From: JAICJR01 sp963848495 | GTDB lineage: Bacteria > Actinomycetota > Thermoleophilia > Solirubrobacterales > Thermoleophilaceae | Length of the DNA: 64,000 nucleotides | Assembly: GCA_963848495.1 (NCBI GenBank) | Contig: CAWKDV010000002.1 | Coordinates: 1,116,001-1,180,000 of the forward strand | Direction of reading: 5' to 3' | Shown here: piece after piece, positions 32,372 to 41,233 of the stretch | Layout of the letters: each line of letters opens with the position of its first letter | Numbering within the stretch: position 1 is the first letter of the stretch | Notes under the pieces: generated by a model | Seen by the model: the letters and a program-made list of their open reading frames with translations, nothing else | The model's database searches: none | Told to the model about the DNA's origin: nothing | Translations under genes and position numbers: made by a program

Positions 32372-33516
32372 TCGCCGCCGCGCCCCGGCTGAGCGACGAG
32401 CAGCAGGCGTTCGTCGAGTCGATCCGCGACTTCTGCGCGCGCGAGCTCGCCGGCGACCGGCTGCGCGAGCTGACGAATGGCTTCACGGATCCGCACAACC
32501 ACGACGTGGCCCGCAAGATGGCCGAGCTCGGCTGGTACGGGCTCTGCATCCCGGAGGAGTACGGCGGCTCGGGCGGCAGCTTCCTCGACGCCTCGCTCTT
32601 CCTCGAGGAGACCACGCGCGGCCAGGCGCCGATCGGCGCCTACGCGGTCACGCTGATCGTGGTCGGCGCGCTGGGCCGCTTCGGCACCGAGGAGCAGAAG
32701 CGCGACCTGCTCGGCCGCGTGGCGGCGGGCGGCACGCTGGCGATCGCCATGTCGGAGCCCGAGGCCGGGTCGGACGTGGCGTCGCTCAAGACCTCGGCGC
32801 GGCGCGAGAACGGCGAGTGGGTCCTCAACGGCTCCAAGATGTGGTGCTCGTTCGCGCACAAGGCGAGCCATGTGTTGGTGGTCTGCAGATCGGAGAAGAC
32901 CGACAACCCGCACCAGGGCATGTCGATGATCCTCGTGCCGCACGACGCCGAGGGCTTCACGATCACGCCGATCGACACGCTCGGCGGTGAGGACACCAAC
33001 GAGCTGCACCTGAACGACGTGCGCGTGCCCGAAGACGCGCTGCTCGGCACGGCGGGCGGCGGCTGGACGCAGCTCATGGCGGGCCTCAACAACGAGCGCG
33101 TGATTCTCGCCTCCACGGCGCTCGGCCTCGCCCAGCGCGCCTTCGACGATGCGCTGGCGTACGCCAAGGAGCGGCGTCAGTTCGGCCGCCCGATCGGCAC
33201 CTTCCAGGCGATCCAGCACAAGTTCGCGGACATGGCCATGGACCTCGCGCGCACGCGGCTGCTCGTGCGCTGGGTGGCCTCGCTCACCGACGAGGACCCG
33301 AGCCGGATGCTGCCGCAGGAGGCCTCGATGGCCAAGCTGGCCGCCACCGAGCTGGCCAAGCGCTGCGCGCTCGAGGGACTCCAGATCATGGGCGGCTACG
33401 GCTACGCCAGCGAGTACCCGATGGAGCGCCACCTGCGCAGCGCCGTCGTGACCACGATCTACGGCGGCACCTCGGAGATCCAGAAGAACATCATCGCCAA
33501 GACGCTCGGTCTTTAA
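32368..33516 (+). CDS. Acyl-CoA dehydrogenase
   Basis: A 382-residue classic acyl-CoA dehydrogenase with IAMSEPEAGSDVASLKT, WVLNGSKMWCSFA and the C-terminal GYGYASEYPMERHLRSA followed by IYGGTSEIQKNIIAK. ATG at 32368 overlaps the upstream stop. Paired genes of this kind can encode heteromeric dehydrogenases in actinobacterial steroid and side-chain degradation, but each protein here keeps a complete core, so independent enzymes are equally possible. Confidence 0.9.
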   Translation: MIAAAPRLSDEQQAFVESIRDFCARELAGDRLRELTNGFTDPHNHDVARKMAELGWYGLCIPEEYGGSGGSFLDASLFLEETTRGQAPIGAYAVTLIVVGALGRFGTEEQKRDLLGRVAAGGTLAIAMSEPEAGSDVASLKTSARRENGEWVLNGSKMWCSFAHKASHVLVVCRSEKTDNPHQGMSMILVPHDAEGFTITPIDTLGGEDTNELHLNDVRVPEDALLGTAGGGWTQLMAGLNNERVILASTALGLAQRAFDDALAYAKERRQFGRPIGTFQAIQHKFADMAMDLARTRLLVRWVASLTDEDPSRMLPQEASMAKLAATELAKRCALEGLQIMGGYGYASEYPMERHLRSAVVTTIYGGTSEIQKNIIAKTLGL

Positions 33517-33567
33517 GAAGTGTTGGCGCAACTCAATTAGCCGCCAAGGCGTGCCGATAAGCGTCCG

Positions 33568-34905
33568 GTGGACCGGAACGTCCTACGTTCCGTAGGGCTG
33601 CTGAGGGCATTCGTCGTCCTCAGTGCAGTCGTGCTCGGCGCCGGAGGGCTGGCGCTCGGCGTACTCATGGGCCACTCGGTGCGCAGCCAGTCGGTGCACG
33701 ACGCGCGCGACGGGCTGAGCCAGTACGTGGACGGCGTCCTGTCGCCGGAGCTGCAGGACTCGGGCCGCATCATGGTCACGCCCAACCTGCGCGCGCAGGC
33801 GCTGCGCGAGCTGGTCAGCCGGCCGGACATCCTGAGCGTCAAGGTCTGGCGGCCGGACGGCGTGCTCGCCTTCACCAACCTCGACCCGGACAGGATCGGC
33901 AAGCGCTTCCCGCTCTCCGACGAGCTCGAGGGCGCGCTGGCCGGGCACGGCAAGGCGGGCTTCGCAAACCTGCACAAGGACGAGGACGCCGCCGAGGCGG
34001 GGCTCGGCGTGAAGCACGTGCTGGAGGCCTACGTGCCGATTCGCGTGCAGGACCGGGGCAAGCCGATCGGCGCCTACGAGATCTACGCCGACGCCAACAA
34101 GGTGGCCGCCGCGATCTCGAAGCGCGAACACGAGCTGTGGGCGGCCACCGCCGGCGTGTTCCTGCTGCTCTGGCTCGCGTCCGTGCTGCTCGTGCGCGGC
34201 GCATCCGTGACCCTGCGCCGCCAGTGGGCGCTGCTCGAGCAGCGCTCGGCAGCCCTGGCCGAGTCCTACGAGCTGCTCGAGAGGTCGACGCTCGAGGCGA
34301 TCGAGAGCCTTAACGCCACCGTCGAGGCGAAGGACCCCTACACGGCCGGCCACTCCGCGCGCGTGCAGCAGCTCTCGATCGAGATCGGCGAGCGGCTCGG
34401 CATCAAAACGGAGGAGATGGACGCGCTCCGCTACGGCGCGCTCTTCCACGACATCGGCAAGATCGCCGTGCCCGACGCGATCCTCACCAAGCCGGGCAAG
34501 CTCACCGAGGAGGAGTACGAGCGGATGAAGACGCACTCGCTCGAGGGCGCCCGCATCGCCGCCAAGTTCGGCCGCCTGAGAGACGCGGTGCCGATCATCC
34601 GCCACCACCACGAGCGCTGGGACGGGCGCGGCTACCCGGGCCGGCTCGAGGGCGAGCGGATCCCGCGCCTGGCCACGATCGTCGGCCTGGCCGACGCCTG
34701 GGACGCCATGACCACCGAGCGCCCCTACAGCGCGGCGATCAGCGCGGAGGGCGCGCTCGAGGAGGTGCGCCGCGGGCGCGGCACCCAGTTCTCGCCCGAG
34801 GTGGTGGACGCGATGGTCGGCCTGGCGGGTGAGGGCCGGATCAGGGTGGGCCGCGAGCCCTCCGTCGCTCAGACCAGCCTGAGCTCGGTCAGCTCCGTCA
34901 GGTAG
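33568..34905 (+). CDS. HD-GYP domain sensor, probable cyclic-di-GMP phosphodiesterase
   Basis: A 445-residue protein starting with GTG. A membrane helix at about 10-32, an extracytoplasmic sensor of about 150 residues and a second helix near 190-210 precede a C-terminal HD-GYP domain. That domain contains TAGHSARVQQL, LFHDIGKIAVPDAIL, IRHHHERWDGRGYPG and LADAWDAMT. All metal-binding His and Asp and the GYP motif are intact, so it should hydrolyse cyclic-di-GMP. The last 37 bp overlap the convergent peptidase gene. Confidence 0.9.
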   Translation: MDRNVLRSVGLLRAFVVLSAVVLGAGGLALGVLMGHSVRSQSVHDARDGLSQYVDGVLSPELQDSGRIMVTPNLRAQALRELVSRPDILSVKVWRPDGVLAFTNLDPDRIGKRFPLSDELEGALAGHGKAGFANLHKDEDAAEAGLGVKHVLEAYVPIRVQDRGKPIGAYEIYADANKVAAAISKREHELWAATAGVFLLLWLASVLLVRGASVTLRRQWALLEQRSAALAESYELLERSTLEAIESLNATVEAKDPYTAGHSARVQQLSIEIGERLGIKTEEMDALRYGALFHDIGKIAVPDAILTKPGKLTEEEYERMKTHSLEGARIAAKFGRLRDAVPIIRHHHERWDGRGYPGRLEGERIPRLATIVGLADAWDAMTTERPYSAAISAEGALEEVRRGRGTQFSPEVVDAMVGLAGEGRIRVGREPSVAQTSLSSVSSVR

Positions 34906-35627
34906 CGGCGCCAGGCCGTCTCGATCTCCGCCGCGCTCGCGCCGAACGCCTGCTGCAGCGCCGCGCGCCGCCCCTGCGGGTGGAGCCGCGACGCGAGCTG
35001 CACGCACGCCTCGGGGCCCTGCTCGCGCTCGAGCAGGTCGAACACGGTGCCGCCGAGCAGGAAGGCATCGCGGGTCGAGGGCGGGAACGCGGGCCGGCCG
35101 GCCTCGTGCAGGCGCCGCGCGATCGCCCCGCCCAGGAAGCGCGCCTGGCCGGAGAAGTGGGTGGCGGCCCCCTCGCAGAGCCACGCCCAGGCGGCGTAGC
35201 GGGCGAAGCGAGGCGGCGTGAACGGCGGCGGCAGCCGGCGGTTGTTGGCCCCGACCACCACGTGCGCGTACTCGTGCAGCGGCGTGAGCCTGAGCGCCTC
35301 GAGCGATCCCGGCACCGCCGAGGCGCGCTGCTCGAGCACCTCGGGGGCGAGCACGTGGATCTCCTGCGAGCCGAACCAGCCGGCGAAGTAGCGCCGGCTG
35401 GCCGGGGCGGCCACCGCCCGCGCGAGCGGCAGCCAGGGGTGCGCCAGCGAGAGCTGCGTGGCGGTGGGGTGGATCACCACCGAGATGTCGCCCGGCGTGC
35501 GCTCGAACTGCTCGGCGAGGCGGTCCCGGAAGTCCTCCAGGCCGTCGAGCATCCGGGCGGCGGCGCCGGCCAGGTGCGCGTCGTGGCGCGCGGAGAACGA
35601 GAGCGACTGGGTTTCGACCCAGGCCAT
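34869..35627 (-). CDS. Putative gluzincin metallopeptidase
   Basis: A 252-residue protein with HEYAH (an HExxH zinc site) near residue 118 and a downstream Glu in WLCEGAATHFSG, the arrangement of gluzincins and the peptidase-MA-like family. No signal peptide is obvious, so it may be cytoplasmic. It follows the penicillin acylase gene by 13 nt on the same strand and may be cotranscribed. The substrate is unknown. Confidence 0.7.
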   Translation of the reverse strand: MAWVETQSLSFSARHDAHLAGAAARMLDGLEDFRDRLAEQFERTPGDISVVIHPTATQLSLAHPWLPLARAVAAPASRRYFAGWFGSQEIHVLAPEVLEQRASAVPGSLEALRLTPLHEYAHVVVGANNRRLPPPFTPPRFARYAAWAWLCEGAATHFSGQARFLGGAIARRLHEAGRPAFPPSTRDAFLLGGTVFDLLEREQGPEACVQLASRLHPQGRRAALQQAFGASAAEIETAWRRYLTELTELRLV

Positions 35628-35640
35628 CGGCCTGAGTCTG

Positions 35641-38394
35641 TCAGCGGTGGCCCTGCACCTCCACCACCTGCTGGAAGGTGGGACGGTTGACCCATTCGGT
35701 CAGTGGCTGCGTGATCGCCCCGAGCGCCCGGAACGAGATCGTGTCGTAGCACTGCTGGTTGCCCTGCTTGCCCGCCTTCGAGCAGGCGTCGTCCTTGTAG
35801 ATGCTGCTCGCCGGGGTGTCGATCGCCTGCTTAAGCGACCCGAGCAGCGCCGCGCGGCACCTGGCGAGCGAGCCGCCGCCGCAATATGCCCGCGAATACC
35901 TGCCCTTCTCCGGCAGGCCGAGGATGCGCCGCAGGTCCTTCGACACGTAGCCCCACCAGCCGTCCTGGTAGGCCGAGCCGAGGTGGTCGCCGCCCGAGTT
36001 CGGCGGGTTGTCGATCGAGAGGATCGCCTGGATCTTCCCGAACAGGTCGCTGCCGAGCGCGGGCTGGAACTCCGCCTTCACCCACAGGGGCCACCAGGCG
36101 TCCATGATCCGGATCGCGTCCGAGTCCTCGTAGACGCCGTTCTTGTCGCGGTCGATGCGGTGTGAGCCGGCCGCGTGCCAGGCCTCGAGCTCGTCTAGCG
36201 CGCGCGCGACCTTCGGGTCGCTCTGGGAGCCGAGCAGCTTGAACGCGAGCGGCAGGAGGAAGTCCGCGCGCATGTCCACCGTGCCGGCGGTCTCCATCGC
36301 GTTCACCACGCCTGCAAGCGTCGTCTTCTTTCCGCCCGCGATCTGCGGCACGAGCTGCTGGTCGAGCATCTGCGAGCGGTAGATCGGGCCGTAGCCCCAC
36401 TGCTGGTCGGCCGCGCGGAAGCCCGGTGCTTGCTTGTTGTTCCAGCTCGTGAAGTAGTCCTGGTCGATGCCCTGCGGGTGCCGCGAGGCGGGGATCGTCG
36501 CCTCCGTCTTGGTCTGGTCGTTCCAGTTCTTCCAGAGATACTGCGGGCGCCCCCAGGCGGGGAAGTTCGGGTTCACGGCGCTGTTGCGGACGGGATCGGC
36601 GCCGGAGTTGAAGTAGGCGGTGTGCTTGTTGTCGACGTAGAACCAGTTGAACGCGTAGCCGACCTTGGACATCGCGTGCTGGAAGTCCTGCGGCGAGCTG
36701 ACCTTGCTCGGATCGTTCATGTCCTTGAAGCCGAGCGCGGAGTCCACCTCGTGGAAGTAGGTGGTCCGGTCTGTCACGTAGATCACCGGCTTGCCATGGA
36801 CCGTGGCGCGCCCGGTGACCACGCCGAGCGGCGTGCGCTCGGCGGTGAGCGTCTCGCTGCCCGGGGGCGTCTGGTCGGCGGCGTTCGGGGTCCAGCTGTT
36901 GGTGCGCGAGAGCACCTCGACCTTCTGACACTGGCCCTTGTAGAGGTAGTAGCTCGAGTTGACAGTCGGCTTGCCGCCGCTCGGGTCGCACAGCGGCAGC
37001 GCCCAGGTGTCGGCGATGTCGCTGCCGGCCGAGGTCGCGCTCCAGGCGTAGTCGCGGCCGCGGCCGAGCTGGACGTAGACGTTCGTGCCGGGGAAGGCCG
37101 CGCCGCGCGCATCGATGCCGGGTCCGTGCACGTCCTCCTCCATCAGGATCTCCGGCGCGAAGTAGCCGGTCTGGGGGCCGAAGACCGCCAGCGGATGGCC
37201 CGACTGCGACTTCGCCCCCGACACCACCAGTGCGTTCGACATCGCCTTTGGCAGGGCGATCAGCCCGGCGGCCGCCTTCGTGCTCGACGAGTGCGCGATC
37301 GTCTTGCCCTGCGTCGACTTGAAGCTGCCCGGATCCGGCAGCGCGAGGCTGCCCGCCGCCGGGTGCTTGGGCGTGAGCATGTAGGGGAAGCTCGTGCCGT
37401 TGTGAACGGTCGTCGGCGCCTCGGGGTCCTCCGCCTCGCGGAAGTCGGCCCACACTGCCGCGCCCCGCTTCGCGCCGAACCGTTTCTGCGCCGCCTCGAG
37501 CACCTGCGACGAGGCCAGCTCGTTGCCCCCGCCGTTGCCGAAGATCGCGCCGACCAGCGAGGCGATCGCCACCAGGTCCTCCGGCTTGAAGTCGTCCGGC
37601 CCCTGGGGCCTGCTGATGGCGGCATACTCGCCCGGCATCAGCAGCGGATCGAGCCGCGCGTTCGTGATGTAGGCGTTGATGCCCTCGATGTAGTTCTTCA
37701 CGTCGTCGGCGACCTGCGCGCCGTCGGCGCCGTAGAGCTGCTGGAACTGGTTCACCTGCTTGGTGAGGTCGGCCTCGTTGTAGGGCGCGGCCGCCCACTG
37801 CTCCTCGTCGAAGGCGCGGTTGCCGGGCGCGCCGCCCGCGAACGAGCTCAGCTCGGCGCGGCCCAGGTGGCGCAGCACATCGATGAAGAAGAGCCGGTCC
37901 TCGGCTGTCGCGTAGCCCACGCCGAACATCGTTCCGGCGCGCGTCGAGCCGTAGATGTGGGGCACGCCGAAGCCCTTGTCGCGGACGATCGTCACATCGG
38001 GGCGCGGGCTCTCCGTGCTCTCGACGTCGCCCGCCTTCACGCCGAAGGTCGCGTCCTTGAAGTAGTTCGGGATCTGCCCCGCCGTCAGGCCCGGCACGGC
38101 GTGGACGAGGTTCGCGTACATGCCGAGCTGGTCGTCGTTGTGGGCCGGCCGCTGGCCGGTGGCCTCGAAGGCTGCGAGCTGCGGCAGGTTGTCGAAGCCG
38201 TTCTGGCCCGGCGGGAGGACGTTGCGGAAGCCGCCGTAGTCGTTCGTTCCGTAGGGCTGCGGCGCGGGTCCCGTGCTCCCGCCCACCGGGATCGGGAGCT
38301 GGATGGGCAGGGGCAGGGGCAGCTGCGCGGAGGCATTCCCCGCGAACAGCGCAAGCGTGACCGCAACGATCGCTCCCCCTGCCAGGCGCCGCAT
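35641..38394 (-). CDS. Secreted penicillin acylase-family (Ntn-hydrolase) protein
   Basis: A 917-residue precursor with a signal peptide (AIVAVTLALFAGNASA). The alpha chain has VTIVRDKGFGVPHIYG, and the new N-terminal nucleophile after self-cleavage is Ser386 in AMSNALVVSGAKS, followed by GHPLAVFGPQTGY. Members hydrolyse amides such as penicillins or acyl-homoserine lactones. It is longer than most acylases, with extra C-terminal Cys-containing segments. A TATTCT box lies 11 nt before the start. Confidence 0.9.
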   Translation of the reverse strand: MRRLAGGAIVAVTLALFAGNASAQLPLPLPIQLPIPVGGSTGPAPQPYGTNDYGGFRNVLPPGQNGFDNLPQLAAFEATGQRPAHNDDQLGMYANLVHAVPGLTAGQIPNYFKDATFGVKAGDVESTESPRPDVTIVRDKGFGVPHIYGSTRAGTMFGVGYATAEDRLFFIDVLRHLGRAELSSFAGGAPGNRAFDEEQWAAAPYNEADLTKQVNQFQQLYGADGAQVADDVKNYIEGINAYITNARLDPLLMPGEYAAISRPQGPDDFKPEDLVAIASLVGAIFGNGGGNELASSQVLEAAQKRFGAKRGAAVWADFREAEDPEAPTTVHNGTSFPYMLTPKHPAAGSLALPDPGSFKSTQGKTIAHSSSTKAAAGLIALPKAMSNALVVSGAKSQSGHPLAVFGPQTGYFAPEILMEEDVHGPGIDARGAAFPGTNVYVQLGRGRDYAWSATSAGSDIADTWALPLCDPSGGKPTVNSSYYLYKGQCQKVEVLSRTNSWTPNAADQTPPGSETLTAERTPLGVVTGRATVHGKPVIYVTDRTTYFHEVDSALGFKDMNDPSKVSSPQDFQHAMSKVGYAFNWFYVDNKHTAYFNSGADPVRNSAVNPNFPAWGRPQYLWKNWNDQTKTEATIPASRHPQGIDQDYFTSWNNKQAPGFRAADQQWGYGPIYRSQMLDQQLVPQIAGGKKTTLAGVVNAMETAGTVDMRADFLLPLAFKLLGSQSDPKVARALDELEAWHAAGSHRIDRDKNGVYEDSDAIRIMDAWWPLWVKAEFQPALGSDLFGKIQAILSIDNPPNSGGDHLGSAYQDGWWGYVSKDLRRILGLPEKGRYSRAYCGGGSLARCRAALLGSLKQAIDTPASSIYKDDACSKAGKQGNQQCYDTISFRALGAITQPLTEWVNRPTFQQVVEVQGHR

Positions 38395-38405
38395 CGTGGC
38401 GGGGC

Positions 38406-38411
38406 AGAATA
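38406..38411 (-). promoter_or_regulatory. Putative -10 box before the penicillin acylase gene
   Basis: TATTCT on the minus strand ends 11 nt before the ATG at 38394. No ribosome site lies between, suggesting a very short or absent leader. Confidence 0.4.
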
Positions 38412-38470
38412 GGGAGCGTCAACGAGGCATGCGCCGGTTCTCATCCGGCGATGCCAAGATCACGGCAGTC

Positions 38471-39289
38471 ATGCCCTTCGGCGCGATCCCATCTCCGCAC
38501 GACAGCGGCGTCTCCGTCGGCCCCTTCTTCATCCACGTCTACGGGCTGATGTACGTGCTCGCCGTGCTGGCCGCCGTCGTGGTCAGCACGAAGCGCTGGA
38601 AGGCGCGCGGCGGCGACCCGGCGCTGGTGCAGGAGGTGGCGCTCGTGGGCTTTCCCGCCGGCCTGATCGGCGGGCGGCTGTACTTCGACATCACGAGCTC
38701 GAACGACGTGCCCCCCCACTGGTGGGGGCCGTTCGCCATCTGGAACGGCGGCATGGGGCTTTGGGGCGGGATCGCCTGCGGGGTGCTGGGCGGGCTGATC
38801 GTGCTCAAGCGGCGCAAGATCAACATCGCCGAGTTCCTCGACGTGGCGGCGCCCGGACTGCTCGTGGCGCAGGCCATCGGGCGCATCGGCAACTACTTCA
38901 ACCAGGAGCTGTTCGGCAAGCCCACCTCGCTCCCCTGGGGGCTGAAGATCGATCCCGCCAACCGCCCGCCGGGCTACGAGCAGTACACGACCTTCCAGCC
39001 GGCGTTCCTCTACGAGATCGTCTGGGACCTGTCGCTGGCGGGGTTCCTCGTCTGGCTCGGCCACCACCGCCGCATCCAGCCGCCCGGCCTGTTCGCCCTG
39101 TACGTATCCGGCTACTGCCTGATGCGCATCGGGATCGAGCTGATCCGCATCGACGACGCCCACCACATCCTCGGGATGCGGCTCAACTTCTGGGTGGCGA
39201 TCCTGGTGTTCCTCGCCGGCCTCGTCTGGTTCGCCTGGAGCCAGGGCTGGATCGGCCGCCGGCGGGCGTTGGTCACGGCCGCCGGCTGA
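38471..39289 (+). CDS. lgt: Prolipoprotein diacylglyceryl transferase
   Basis: A 272-residue inner-membrane enzyme that adds diacylglycerol to the lipobox cysteine of prolipoproteins. Signature QAIGRIGNYFNQELFG with the essential Arg, the HVYGLMYVLA first helix and about seven membrane segments are present. ATG at 38471 gives the usual IPSP start; an ATG at 38429 would add 14 residues. A lipoprotein substrate candidate (DUF6777 protein) is encoded at 55524. Confidence 0.92.
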   Translation: MPFGAIPSPHDSGVSVGPFFIHVYGLMYVLAVLAAVVVSTKRWKARGGDPALVQEVALVGFPAGLIGGRLYFDITSSNDVPPHWWGPFAIWNGGMGLWGGIACGVLGGLIVLKRRKINIAEFLDVAAPGLLVAQAIGRIGNYFNQELFGKPTSLPWGLKIDPANRPPGYEQYTTFQPAFLYEIVWDLSLAGFLVWLGHHRRIQPPGLFALYVSGYCLMRIGIELIRIDDAHHILGMRLNFWVAILVFLAGLVWFAWSQGWIGRRRALVTAAG

Positions 39290-39294
39290 CCGTC

Positions 39295-39519
39295 CTAGCG
39301 CGTCGAGGTGGGCTGCCTGCCGAGCGCCACTCCGACCGCAGCAGCGGCCATCGCGAGCCCGACGATGACGGTGACCGGGTTGCCGCCGAAGTGGCTTCCC
39401 GCACCGTCGACCAGCAGCTTCGACCCCACGCCGAAGAGCAGCGGGACGGCCACCGCCCACCAGCGTCCTACACGGAGCCCCAGACCCGCCGAGATGAGTA
39501 CAACCGCGACGAGTTCCAT
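39295..39519 (-). CDS. Small two-helix membrane protein
   Basis: A 74-residue protein with two hydrophobic segments (about 3-33 and 48-66). ATG at 39519 is preferred because a TACTGT box lies 6 nt upstream and the longer frame upstream is low-complexity. It converges on lgt with a 5-bp gap. No family is recognised. Confidence 0.5.
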   Translation of the reverse strand: MELVAVVLISAGLGLRVGRWWAVAVPLLFGVGSKLLVDGAGSHFGGNPVTVIVGLAMAAAAVGVALGRQPTSTR

Positions 39520-39589
39520 GGATCGACAGTACATCCGTCCAGGCGCACCGGGGAACCTGGCCGTAACTGCGCTGTTATCGGCGTCAGAA

Positions 39590-40216
39590 CTATGCGAGGA
39601 CGGGCACGGCGTCCGAGGCGATCGCCTCGATCTCCGCCGCGGCGCGCTCGAACTCGTCGTCTGAGAGCACTGGGGTGCCCTCGAACGGCAGGTCGCGGTG
39701 GAGCTCCACCCACGAGCGGCAGCCACCGTACTCGTCGCGCACCTTGACGGTGACCGGACGCGGGATCCGGTAGGTGCGCAGCAGGATCACGTGGAGCGGA
39801 TGACGCCGCTTCCACGCAAGCCGCTTCTCGGCGTAGTCGGCGGTCCAGACGTAGTAGGGCGAGAGCGCGTCGACGCAGCGCGGGTCCGTGATCAGGTAGC
39901 TCGCGGCCACCTCGGCCCAAGCCCGGATGCGGACGCGCTCAGGCTGCGGCACGGCGCCGGCCTGGAGCTCGCGCGGCGTCGGCTCTCCGTTCGCCCACAC
40001 TCCCTCCTCGAGCGCCCTGGCCAGCTCCGGCTTGTGCGACTCGCGCACGAGATCGCCGGCCTGATGGTCGAAGGTCGGATAGAGGAAGAAGCGATCGTGC
40101 TCGATCTCGAAGTGGCGCTGCTCCTCGCGTATCCCGCCCTTGCGGAGCGTGAGCAGCTGCTCACCCTCGGCGAGAGCACGCACGGTGATAGCCCACTCTT
40201 TGAAAGCGACTGGCAT
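39590..40216 (-). CDS. DUF1802 family protein
   Basis: A 208-residue cytoplasmic protein. VAFKEWAITVRALAEGEQLLTLRKGGIREE is the DUF1802 start, where a charged strand-helix unit is followed by HDRFFLYPTFDHQ. The family has unknown function. ATG at 40216 is chosen because homology begins there; 22 extra upstream codons are not conserved-looking. A clear promoter lies 65 bp upstream. Confidence 0.8.
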   Translation of the reverse strand: MPVAFKEWAITVRALAEGEQLLTLRKGGIREEQRHFEIEHDRFFLYPTFDHQAGDLVRESHKPELARALEEGVWANGEPTPRELQAGAVPQPERVRIRAWAEVAASYLITDPRCVDALSPYYVWTADYAEKRLAWKRRHPLHVILLRTYRIPRPVTVKVRDEYGGCRSWVELHRDLPFEGTPVLSDDEFERAAAEIEAIASDAVPVLA

Positions 40217-40280
40217 AAAAGAGAAAACCTCCAAGCCGCGCCCCCACGACGGCGATTTGAGGCATGGGCGCGGGAGCCGC

Positions 40281-40308
40281 ATTCTACGAAATTAGGTAGA
40301 GAATTCAA
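40281..40308 (-). promoter_or_regulatory. Sigma-70-like promoter for the DUF1802 gene
   Basis: On the minus strand TTGAAT (40308-40303) and TAGAAT (40286-40281) are spaced by 16 bp in an AT-rich patch unusual for this DNA. Two GAATTC copies (40301-40306 and 40312-40317) straddle the -35 region and could bind a regulator. Confidence 0.6.
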
Positions 40309-40331
40309 GGCGAATTCCTAAGTGACCTCCG

Positions 40332-41210
40332 TCACACATCCTCCAGAATCTCGATCACAGCCGCAAAATCGTCGTCTCCGAGACCCCGTTCGGAGGCCTT
40401 CTCGTACAGCTCGGAGGCGCTCTTGGCCACCGGTGTCGGCGTGCCAAGCCGGCTGCTTTCGTCGAGACAGAGGCGTACGTCCTTGAGCATGTGATCGAGC
40501 CGGAAGAGCGGCTCGAAGTCGTGCTCGATCATCGGCCTCGCCTTGATCTGGAGCATGGTCGAGTTGCCGGAGCTGGCGCTGACCACGCGGACCAGGGCGG
40601 CGAGGTCGAGCCCCGCCTTGCGGGCCACCGTGATGGCCTCGGCGAGCGCCGCCGCGTTGACCGCCGCGAGCGTGTTGTTGAGCAGCTTGACCAGCGATCC
40701 GTGGCCCTGCGGGCCGACGTGCACGATCAGCTCGCCCATCGCCCCGAGCAGCGGCAGCGAGTACTCGAAGTCCTCGCCCGCGCCCCCGACCATGATCGTC
40801 AGCGTGCCGTCCTCGGCCTTGGGGCTCGAGCCGCTCACCGGGGCGTCGAGAAAGGCGATGCCCCGTTCGCGCAGGCGCTCGGCGATCGAGCGGCTGGCTG
40901 CGGCCGCGACCGTGGACATGTCGATCACGATCGAGCCCTCCGCCATCGCGGCGGCGGCGCCGTCCGGGCCGAACAGCACGGCCTCGACCTCGGGCGAGTC
41001 GACGACCATCGTGATCGTCGCGTCCGCTCCCTCGGCGGCCTCGGCGGGAGTGGCCGCCAGGCGCGCACCGGTGGCCTTCGCCACCGCCTCGGCCTTCGAG
41101 GCCGTGCGGTTCCAGACCGCCACGTCGAAGCCCGCGCCGGCGACGTTCGCCGCCATGCGCGAGCCCATGATCCCCATGCCCAGGAAGGCGACTCGCTTGA
41201 TCGACGCCAT
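40332..41210 (-). CDS. 3-hydroxyisobutyrate dehydrogenase-family oxidoreductase
   Basis: A 292-residue NAD(P)-dependent beta-hydroxyacid dehydrogenase. The nucleotide loop is AFLGMGIMGSRMA, the substrate loop is FLDAPVSGSSPKAEDG, and the catalytic Lys is in HGSLVKLLNNTL. The family reduces or oxidises short beta-hydroxyacids and semialdehydes; glyoxylate or succinic-semialdehyde reductase are alternatives. A TAGGCT box precedes the ATG by 9 nt. It stands as a single gene. Confidence 0.85.
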   Translation of the reverse strand: MASIKRVAFLGMGIMGSRMAANVAGAGFDVAVWNRTASKAEAVAKATGARLAATPAEAAEGADATITMVVDSPEVEAVLFGPDGAAAAMAEGSIVIDMSTVAAAASRSIAERLRERGIAFLDAPVSGSSPKAEDGTLTIMVGGAGEDFEYSLPLLGAMGELIVHVGPQGHGSLVKLLNNTLAAVNAAALAEAITVARKAGLDLAALVRVVSASSGNSTMLQIKARPMIEHDFEPLFRLDHMLKDVRLCLDESSRLGTPTPVAKSASELYEKASERGLGDDDFAAVIEILEDV

Positions 41211-41219
41211 AGGCGCCGG

Positions 41220-41225
41220 AGCCTA
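41220..41225 (-). promoter_or_regulatory. Putative -10 box of a leaderless mRNA (hydroxyacid dehydrogenase)
   Basis: TAGGCT on the minus strand ends 9 nt before the ATG at 41210, within the short 23-bp gap to the upstream PHP gene stop. Confidence 0.4.
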
Positions 41226-41233
41226 GCTCAGGC

